From Siderastrea siderea (Eukaryota > Cnidaria > Anthozoa > Scleractinia > Rhizangiidae), in NCBI GenBank assembly GCA_964030785.1, contig OZ034970.1, positions 41,720,377 to 41,784,376 on the forward strand: DNA of 64,000 bases, given 5' to 3'. Below are positions 63,301 to 64,000 of this stretch, in pieces; position 1 is the first letter of the stretch, and each line of letters begins with the position of its first letter. The notes under the pieces are model-generated. The model worked only from the letters and a program-made list of their open reading frames with translations. It was not told where the DNA came from and did no database searches. The translations under genes were made by a program, and so were the position numbers.

Positions 63301-63496
63301 AAAATAATATTGGCCGAGTCCTTAGATGCCAGAGCTTGTGAACGTAAGCGGTTTCCAGGTAACTAATAGAAACCTTATTTTGTTTTGCCAGGTTGGACGA
63401 GACCTTGAACTTAAATAGCAAACTCGACCAGTCTGTGCGTAAGAAAGAGGAGAGCATTCGTACTCTGGAGAAAACACTTCAAGCTAACGAAACAAG
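29678..63496 (+). CDS. CCDC88 (Girdin/Daple)-like HOOK and coiled-coil protein, 5' part of gene
   Basis: Forty-two coding exons joined in frame: 4271 bases, about 1423 codons, continuing past the right edge. Exons 1-7 give a HOOK-type N-terminal domain that matches recalled vertebrate CCDC88A in order and wording (start ...SPLVVW like [42 protein letters not shown]). Exons 8-17 give the conserved coiled coil ([43 protein letters not shown]). Exon 19 and 23 following small exons give a repetitive coiled coil that looks lineage-specific. Family members bind microtubules through the HOOK part and G proteins or Dishevelled through the C-terminus, which is outside the window, so the choice between Girdin and Daple cannot be made. 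Introns are loaded with MITEs. Confidence 0.9.
29871..29959 (+). CDS. CCDC88-like exon 2
   Basis: Encodes [20 protein letters not shown] then VLLNEIMLD; equals the D-G-V-F-L-N-Q-V-M-L segment of the HOOK domain. Ends in phase 2. Confidence 0.92.
30157..30268 (+). CDS. CCDC88-like exon 3
   Basis: Encodes [20 protein letters not shown] then [17 protein letters not shown]. Donor gtaagc, phase 0. Confidence 0.92.
32195..32379. repeat. Short TIR element family E, copy 1 (intron 3)
   Basis: Ends GTAGTTCCAGAAAAAATCCA and ATATTTTCTGGAACTAC are inverted copies; the related copy is 36932-37129. Confidence 0.85.
32781..32981. repeat. MITE family B, degenerate copy
   Basis: Shares TTGGGAGAATTTGATCAAAA, GTGAGGAGAAATTAGATGCT and a worn AGGCCTTAATGGTTA end with other copies; the left end is lost. 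Confidence 0.7.
33193..33376. repeat. Interrupted (CAT)n microsatellite
   Basis: About 180 bp of CAT/ATC triplets with occasional CAC, TGT and TAT changes. It creates long His, Ile, Asp and Met frames on the two strands that are not genes. Confidence 0.97.
33377..35235. other. Intron 3 sequence, no gene
   Basis: AT-rich intron with worn repeat sequence around 34440-34620 (for example AGCCGATTTCTCTGAGCG and AGCCGATGCTTTTCGTCGG). Nothing coding is supported. Confidence 0.45.
35236..35430. repeat. MITE family B, copy 6
   Basis: TTAACCCTTTG left end; interior AAGTGATCACCAAGGATAAG and ATGTATGGAGAACAGTAAGG match the family; right end worn. Confidence 0.8.
35700..35852. repeat. MITE family B, 3' fragment
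   Basis: TTGGGAGGATTTGCTCAAAG through GGGGGCTTAAAGGGTTAA; about three quarters of an element, opposite orientation to 35236-35430. Confidence 0.8.
36053..36122 (+). CDS. CCDC88-like exon 4
   Basis: Encodes [20 protein letters not shown] and PQS. Preceded by a 5.8-kb intron, the longest in the visible gene. Confidence 0.92.
36313..36396. repeat. Imperfect palindrome in intron 4
   Basis: GATGATGACCTTCGCGGTTA at the left and TTTAACTGCAAGGGTGATCA at the right pair with few mismatches over about 27 bp around a 20-bp centre. Confidence 0.65.
36564..36622 (+). CDS. CCDC88-like exon 5
   Basis: Encodes [19 protein letters not shown], matching E-E-V-K-K-L-L-L-L-L-L-G-C-A-V-Q. Donor gttagt. Confidence 0.92.
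36756..36904 (+). CDS. CCDC88-like exon 6
   Basis: Encodes [20 protein letters not shown] onward to [12 protein letters not shown]. End of the HOOK domain. Donor gtgagt lies only 27 bp from a MITE (36932). Confidence 0.92.
36932..37129. repeat. Short TIR element family E, copy 2
   Basis: Same layout as 32195-32379 (GGTTCCAGAAAATATCTATG ... GTATGGATATTTTCTAGAAC), with a G-rich tract at 36988-37010. Starts 27 bp inside the intron. Confidence 0.83.
37223..37472. repeat. 250-bp direct repeat, copy 1
   Basis: Reads ATTCACTCAAGAGCTTTAGG to CTAATTGGTCAACACAC; identical to 38511-38760 as far as I can compare. Confidence 0.9.
37683..38482. mobile_element. Family G TIR element, 800 bp
   Basis: Ends ACCGTAGAATTCCGAAAGTA and TACTTTCGGAATTCTATGGT are inverted copies. 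GTTACTTTCGG-like motifs are iterated near both ends. Compared with the uninterrupted site at 49462-49472 (CCATTATTACACC) the flanks suggest a 3-bp ATT/ATC duplication. No transposase. Confidence 0.82.
38511..38760. repeat. 250-bp direct repeat, copy 2
   Basis: Identical partner of 37223-37472. This copy sits in its natural place in family F (after CAGTGACATC). Confidence 0.9.
39489..39564 (+). CDS. CCDC88-like exon 7
   Basis: Encodes [20 protein letters not shown] and DNCVG, the helix leading into the coiled coil. Confidence 0.9.
39690..39780. repeat. Family A-related repeat fragment
   Basis: GTGGTCACACTTTAGGATTT and CATCCACAGACTCAAAAGTT match 62300-62335 and, inverted, the family A interior. 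Confidence 0.7.
39812..39955. repeat. Cluster of GGATCCT motifs
   Basis: GGATCCT or GGATCCC/ATGATCC recurs at least five times in about 90 bp (39819-39890), then continues as looser AGGAT words. Origin unknown. Confidence 0.6.
40163..40213 (+). CDS. CCDC88-like exon 8
   Basis: Seventeen codons, [17 protein letters not shown], like the family's I-I-E-L-S-E-E-R-D. Confidence 0.88.
40592..40704 (+). CDS. CCDC88-like exon 9
   Basis: Ser/Pro-rich hinge ([20 protein letters not shown]) then [10 protein letters not shown]. Acceptor is the first AG of aaAGag; the second would open on TAA. Confidence 0.88.
40997..41217. repeat. Compound tetranucleotide microsatellite
   Basis: CAGT, then (CATC)n with 15 or so pure units, then CTGT, CAGT/CAGC mixtures and (CAGG)n. 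One strand changes repeat unit at least four times. Confidence 0.95.
41302..41383 (+). CDS. CCDC88-like exon 10
   Basis: Encodes [20 protein letters not shown] and METLRQE, start of the long coiled coil. A tetranucleotide microsatellite ends about 85 bp upstream. Confidence 0.9.
41611..41682 (+). CDS. CCDC88-like exon 11
   Basis: Encodes [20 protein letters not shown] and [13 protein letters not shown] is a hallmark of the family (M-Y-R-D-E-L-D-A-L). Confidence 0.93.
42215..42301 (+). CDS. CCDC88-like exon 12
   Basis: Encodes [20 protein letters not shown] and LDYYKKRAE; matches V-D-K-L-E-S-E-V-S-R-Y-K-E-R-L-H-D. Confidence 0.93.
43007..43097 (+). CDS. CCDC88-like exon 13
   Basis: Encodes [20 protein letters not shown] and [10 protein letters not shown]. 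Donor gtcagt is weak. A decayed partial copy of this exon and its donor lies at 43155-43260. Confidence 0.9.
43155..43260 (+). pseudogene. Decayed partial duplicate of exon 13
   Basis: aaacttgtgcttgaaaaaca and ctcaactccaggcaacaaag repeat the 3' two thirds of exon 13 and run through its donor. Translates [18 protein letters not shown] with no good acceptor upstream. A short local duplication that is probably not spliced in. Confidence 0.75.
43558..43690 (+). CDS. CCDC88-like exon 14
   Basis: Encodes [20 protein letters not shown] and [13 protein letters not shown]; matches I-E-E-L-M-E-E-N-M-T-L. Ends AG in phase 2. Confidence 0.92.
43837..43898 (+). CDS. CCDC88-like exon 15
   Basis: Encodes [20 protein letters not shown]. 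Donor gtatag; ends in phase 1. Confidence 0.85.
44076..44289. repeat. Family K TIR element, copy 1
   Basis: Right end CGACACTCATTTGAAAACTG with CTCT; interior repeats ACCAATCAGA and TTGGTT. Partner at 52129-52413. Confidence 0.78.
44646..44682 (+). CDS. CCDC88-like exon 16, 37-base microexon
   Basis: Found because exons 15 (phase 1) and 17 (phase 2) cannot be joined directly. It encodes [12 protein letters not shown], between cag at 44643-44645 and gtaggt, restores the frame, and matches the family's G-H-E-V-N-E-L-T-S-S-R. Confidence 0.82.
44787..44947. repeat. MITE family A, copy 3 (5' truncated)
   Basis: GAGTCTGTGGATGAAATCCT through GGGAGTGAAAGGGTTAA. Begins about 105 bp after exon 16. 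Confidence 0.85.
45113..45355. repeat. Short TIR element, ends GGGGCCCGTTTCTC
   Basis: GGGGGCCCGTTTCTCGAAAC with CCCGATAACTTTTCGGGCCC at the left is mirrored by CGGGCCCGGAAAGTTATCGG and GAGAAACGGGCCCC at the right. Confidence 0.88.
45480..45642 (+). CDS. CCDC88-like exon 17
   Basis: Encodes [20 protein letters not shown] and [13 protein letters not shown]; last part with clear likeness to vertebrate CCDC88A (L-K-L-E-M-E-N-Q-S-L-T-K-T-V-E-E-L). Confidence 0.92.
46367..46776. repeat. Palindromic element, ends TTAAGGGCGGTGCCTCC
   Basis: Left TTAAGGGCGGTGCCTCCTAA and right AGGAGGCACCGTCCTTAA are inverted copies. The interior is also a long imperfect palindrome (CATTTTTCAGAGATAA vs TTATCTCTGAAAAATG). 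Confidence 0.86.
46884..47330 (-). mobile_element. 3' fragment of a second non-LTR retrotransposon
   Basis: Minus-strand frame 47092-47316 encodes [20 protein letters not shown] and LPRAV...FKKKLRECL, the typical C-terminal end of LINE reverse transcriptase proteins. It is followed by an AT-rich tail with AATAAA repeats (46884-46920). 5' truncated; ends about 100 bp before exon 18. Confidence 0.8.
47431..47609 (+). CDS. CCDC88-like exon 18
   Basis: Encodes [20 protein letters not shown] on to [12 protein letters not shown], pure coiled coil. Ends CT in phase 2, the phase used by all following exons. Confidence 0.9.
47842..48315 (+). CDS. CCDC88-like exon 19, ten 14-residue repeats
   Basis: 474 bases, phase 2 at both ends. 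After [20 protein letters not shown] come about ten 14-residue units of the form x-x-K-E-E-K-I-A-E-L-x-x-x-V (for example [42 protein letters not shown]). Two heptads per 42-base unit. The same signature ends each small exon downstream. Confidence 0.92.
48537..48914. repeat. Pogo/Tigger-like short element
   Basis: Left AGTTAAACCTCGATTGTCCG and right end (reverse complement AGAAAAACCTTGGTTTTCCG) share the A-A-A-C-C-T-x-G-x-T-T pattern; subterminal TCCGGAC is repeated at both ends. Confidence 0.75.
49119..49202 (+). CDS. CCDC88-like exon 20, array module 1 (84 nt)
   Basis: Encodes [20 protein letters not shown] and NNADLEN; the split codon gives R on both sides. Confidence 0.9.
49319..49645. 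repeat. Family F element, uninterrupted partial copy
   Basis: Starts AAAGTGGTACTATGATCAAA and shows the family without the family G insertion (CCGCCATTATTACACC at 49466). Confidence 0.75.
49953..50036 (+). CDS. CCDC88-like exon 21, array module 2 (84 nt)
   Basis: Encodes [20 protein letters not shown] and EISELEN. Acceptor ttcag, donor gtttgt. Confidence 0.92.
50639..50722 (+). CDS. CCDC88-like exon 22, array module 3 (84 nt)
   Basis: Encodes [20 protein letters not shown] and ELYEIKN; close kin of module 2 (E-N-L-R-[KR]-K-E). Confidence 0.92.
50877..50960 (+). CDS. CCDC88-like exon 23, array module 4 (84 nt)
   Basis: Encodes [20 protein letters not shown] and KVQSLQI. The intron before it is only 154 bp. 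Confidence 0.92.
51366..51410 (+). pseudogene. Relic of an array exon
   Basis: Follows a good tttttggcag acceptor in the right phase and begins [10 protein letters not shown], then hits TAG at 51396-51398. It lies between modules 4 and 5 and looks like a dead module. Confidence 0.5.
51606..51701 (+). CDS. CCDC88-like exon 24, array module 5 (96 nt)
   Basis: Encodes [20 protein letters not shown] and [11 protein letters not shown]; 32 residues, four more than the basic module. Confidence 0.91.
51917..52051 (+). CDS. CCDC88-like exon 25, array module 6 (135 nt)
   Basis: Encodes [20 protein letters not shown] then [20 protein letters not shown]; 45 residues, a module with an additional 14-residue pair of heptads plus three residues. 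Confidence 0.92.
52129..52413. repeat. Family K TIR element, copy 2
   Basis: TAGAGCGGTTTTAATTGAGT and ACTCATTTGAAAAGCGCTCT with A at the ends. Interior rich in TGATTGGTT and ACCAATC words. Confidence 0.85.
52515..52598 (+). CDS. CCDC88-like exon 26, array module 7 (84 nt)
   Basis: Encodes [20 protein letters not shown] and KIEALES. Confidence 0.92.
52722..52930. repeat. MITE family B, copy 8
   Basis: TTAAACCTTTAAGCCCCGGC to CTTGGGACTTAGAGGGTTAA. Confidence 0.83.
53120..53332. repeat. MITE family B, copy 9
   Basis: TTAACCTTTTAAGCCTCAGT to TTTTAAAGGGTCAA. Same intron and same orientation as 52722-52930. Confidence 0.83.
53580..54055. repeat. Satellite-like tandem repeat, period about 170 bp, 2.8 units
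   Basis: Units start GAACAGGGTGGCTAAACG (53580), GAACAGGGTGTCCAAACG (53749) and GAACTAGGTGGCTAATCG (53921); each carries GTTCAA-GTGTCGA-TTCAAT and AGTCTACATAGGACT. Units have drifted by many substitutions. Confidence 0.9.
54147..54254 (+). CDS. CCDC88-like exon 27, array module 8 (108 nt)
   Basis: Encodes [20 protein letters not shown] and [11 protein letters not shown]; 36 residues. The intron before it holds two family B MITEs and a 170-bp satellite. Confidence 0.88.
54731..54814 (+). CDS. CCDC88-like exon 28, array module 9 (84 nt)
   Basis: Encodes [20 protein letters not shown] and [21 protein letters not shown] in vertebrate CCDC88A is strikingly similar. Confidence 0.93.
54957..54990 (+). 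repeat. G-rich tract with quadruplex potential
   Basis: More than 25 G in 34 bases (CTCGGGGTGGGGTGGG then a long G run), about 145 bp after exon 28. Confidence 0.9.
55446..55538 (+). CDS. CCDC88-like exon 29, array module 10 (93 nt)
   Basis: Encodes [20 protein letters not shown] and [10 protein letters not shown]; 31 residues. Confidence 0.92.
55640..55723 (+). CDS. CCDC88-like exon 30, array module 11 (84 nt)
   Basis: Encodes [20 protein letters not shown] and KIRSLEN. The intron before it is only 101 bp, the shortest in the array. Confidence 0.92.
56023..56157 (+). CDS. CCDC88-like exon 31, array module 12 (135 nt)
   Basis: Encodes [20 protein letters not shown] then [20 protein letters not shown]; same 45-residue layout as module 6. 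Confidence 0.92.
56494..56670. repeat. Pogo-like MITE, ends around CCTCGATTTAACGAA
   Basis: Left CACGATTTAACGAAGTGCCA and right TTCGTTAAATCGAGGTTGCA are inverted copies; inner TTATATCGAGGTTC and TTATACAGAGGTTC repeat the theme. Confidence 0.82.
57260..57343 (+). CDS. CCDC88-like exon 32, array module 13 (84 nt)
   Basis: Encodes [20 protein letters not shown] and KITSLEE; nearest kin of module 9 ([10 protein letters not shown] shared). Confidence 0.93.
57457..57549 (+). CDS. CCDC88-like exon 33, array module 14 (93 nt)
   Basis: Encodes [20 protein letters not shown] and [10 protein letters not shown]. The intron before it is 113 bp. Confidence 0.92.
58067..58159 (+). CDS. CCDC88-like exon 34, array module 15 (93 nt)
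   Basis: Encodes [20 protein letters not shown] and [10 protein letters not shown]. Confidence 0.92.
58252..58344 (+). CDS. CCDC88-like exon 35, array module 16 (93 nt)
   Basis: Encodes [20 protein letters not shown] and [10 protein letters not shown]. Modules 15 and 16 are alike and only 92 bp apart. A 30-bp minisatellite starts just after the donor. Confidence 0.93.
58371..58492. repeat. 30-bp minisatellite, four units, next to exon 35
   Basis: CTTGAAATC recurs at 58373, 58403, 58433 and 58463, each followed by GAGGTTGGATGCGGGACGGG or a near copy. Begins 27 bp after the donor and stays open in the exon's frame. Confidence 0.92.
58858..58953 (+). CDS. CCDC88-like exon 36, array module 17 (96 nt)
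   Basis: Encodes [20 protein letters not shown] and [11 protein letters not shown]; 32 residues. Confidence 0.9.
59961..60053 (+). CDS. CCDC88-like exon 37, array module 18 (93 nt)
   Basis: Encodes [20 protein letters not shown] and [10 protein letters not shown]; more basic than the others. Confidence 0.88.
61127..61180 (+). CDS. CCDC88-like exon 38, array module 19 (54 nt)
   Basis: Encodes [17 protein letters not shown]; only 18 residues, the shortest module, keeping the start and the signature end but missing the middle. Confidence 0.87.
61345..61385. repeat. (CAGA)n/(CAGT)n microsatellite
   Basis: Short run of CAGA units changing into CAGT units, like the longer tract at 40997-41217. 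Confidence 0.85.
61399..61536. repeat. Palindromic MITE, ends CTTATTAACCGAGC
   Basis: CTTATTAACCGAGCAGGAGG with TCTGTATGGGAGAATCTTGA at the left is mirrored at the right (AAGCTTCTCCCATACAGACC, GCTCGGTTAATAAG). Arms of about 50 bp around a CG-rich centre. Confidence 0.9.
62059..62142 (+). CDS. CCDC88-like exon 39, array module 20 (84 nt)
   Basis: Encodes [20 protein letters not shown] and AIAELQA. Confidence 0.91.
62205..62545. repeat. Tandem family A-related repeat, three units
   Basis: Units of about 105-110 bp containing TTAGAACCACC-like, ACAGGAAAG and TTCATTTGAATGGTCACACT plus TTTAGGATTTCATCCACAGA-like words (62205, 62315, 62425 approximately). Confidence 0.72.
62585..62677 (+). CDS. CCDC88-like exon 40, array module 21 (93 nt)
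   Basis: Encodes [20 protein letters not shown] and [10 protein letters not shown]. Confidence 0.91.
62731..63058. repeat. Element with poly-C/poly-G ends, copy 2
   Basis: CCCCCCGGGGGGGGTACTCC at the left and CCCCCCTTCGGGGGC at the right; shares CCAGCGGCAC/TGCCACTGGACA and GACAGGGTATG words, inverted, with 26410-26703. Confidence 0.72.
63201..63284 (+). CDS. CCDC88-like exon 41, array module 22 (84 nt)
   Basis: Encodes [20 protein letters not shown] and KIDTLQK. Confidence 0.91.
63392..63496 (+). CDS. CCDC88-like exon 42, array module 23 (105 nt)
   Basis: Encodes [20 protein letters not shown] and [14 protein letters not shown]; 35 residues, one heptad longer than the basic module, ends AG in phase 2 before gtatca. 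The gene continues to the right. Confidence 0.9.
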
Positions 63497-63792
63497 GTAT
63501 CAAAACTTTTGATGTGGCGTGACATTGTCCGTTACAATTTCCTGTCACACGGAGTTGTCCATCGCCGCCGTCTTGTTACAATGTCATGTGATCCTGTAGC
63601 GTCCTCTTTGAGTAATTTGCATGGTAAACATGGCGTGACATTTTTTCTTACCTGGTTTCATGTTGCAGTAAGTTTAATCAATCGTGACGTAGCTTTACTC
63701 TGTCACGTGCATTGTTACGTAATGCGTTTTGATGCACATGAAAGGTGTCCCATGGTACTAAAATTTGAGAGTGCAAAAAATATATATATTTT

Positions 63793-63972
63793 GTTGTGAG
63801 GCCCGAGGACGGCCAACAGTCGACCAAACCACGCCATCGGGGTCTAAATTCGGAGGTCCAGATTGTGTGACGAAGGACTATGCACCACCACCGGCTAAGG
63901 AGCTAATCACAATGAACAGCTCCTGTAATGAAGGACAGATTTATAGAGTATGTCTAGTTCAGTTTACTAGTG
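63793..63972 (+). CDS. Possible further exon at window edge
   Basis: An open stretch encoding GPDCVTKDYAPPPAKELITM and NEGQIYRVCLVQFTSG ends at a perfect gtaagt donor (63973). No acceptor near its start joins it to exon 42 without a stop except one far upstream in AT-rich DNA, and the peptide is not coiled coil. It may belong to another transcript or to a mobile element. Confidence 0.25.
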
Positions 63973-64000
63973 GTAAGTCTAATATTTACGTTTTCCATTT

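Overview
The window is eukaryotic, animal genomic DNA: about 42% of it is long AT-rich intron, genes are split into many short exons with GT-AG borders, and the sequence is crowded with small terminal-inverted-repeat (TIR) elements. The mix of gene types and repeat families looks anthozoan, most likely a stony coral; that is an inference and the species cannot be named from this.

Two host genes lie head to tail on the + strand. (1) Positions 5445-19222 hold the last 12 coding exons (447 codons plus stop) of the protein phosphatase 4 regulatory subunit 3 gene (PPP4R3/SMEK); its earlier exons are off the left edge. The intron before its first visible exon holds a young antisense Ty3/gypsy-type LTR retrotransposon (158-4892) with matching 132-bp LTRs, a 5-bp target duplication, a tRNA-Ser type primer site and one long gag-pol frame. 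Its last intron holds an antisense L1/Tx1-like LINE (16154-18490), internally deleted and bounded by a 14-bp target duplication. (2) From 29678 to beyond the right edge runs a CCDC88 (Girdin/Daple)-like gene: 42 coding exons, 4271 coding bases in the window, giving an N-terminal HOOK-type domain and then a long coiled coil.

The most striking part is the coiled-coil tail of the second gene. Exon 19 (47842-48315) is built of about ten 14-residue repeats. It is followed by 23 separate small exons (49119-63496), every one starting and ending in the same phase and having a length divisible by three (mostly 84 or 93 bases). They encode variants of one 28-residue, four-heptad module ending in a K-E-E-K-I-x-x-L-E-x-K/R signature. 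Any of them could be skipped or duplicated without breaking the frame.

Between the genes (19223-29677) I see no convincing host gene: it holds tandem repeats, palindromic elements and a degenerate type I hammerhead ribozyme motif at 27115-27159. Mobile and repeated DNA elsewhere includes a family of about 210-bp elements ending in TTAACCCTTTAAGCCCC (nine or so copies), related families ending in TTAACCCTTTCACTCC and TTAACCCATTA, pogo-like and other short TIR elements, a three-level nested transposon at 6501-8499, a scrambled nested element at 37129-39133, and several micro- and minisatellites. Exon borders were set by reading frame, phase and splice dinucleotides, by hand; no alignment was run.
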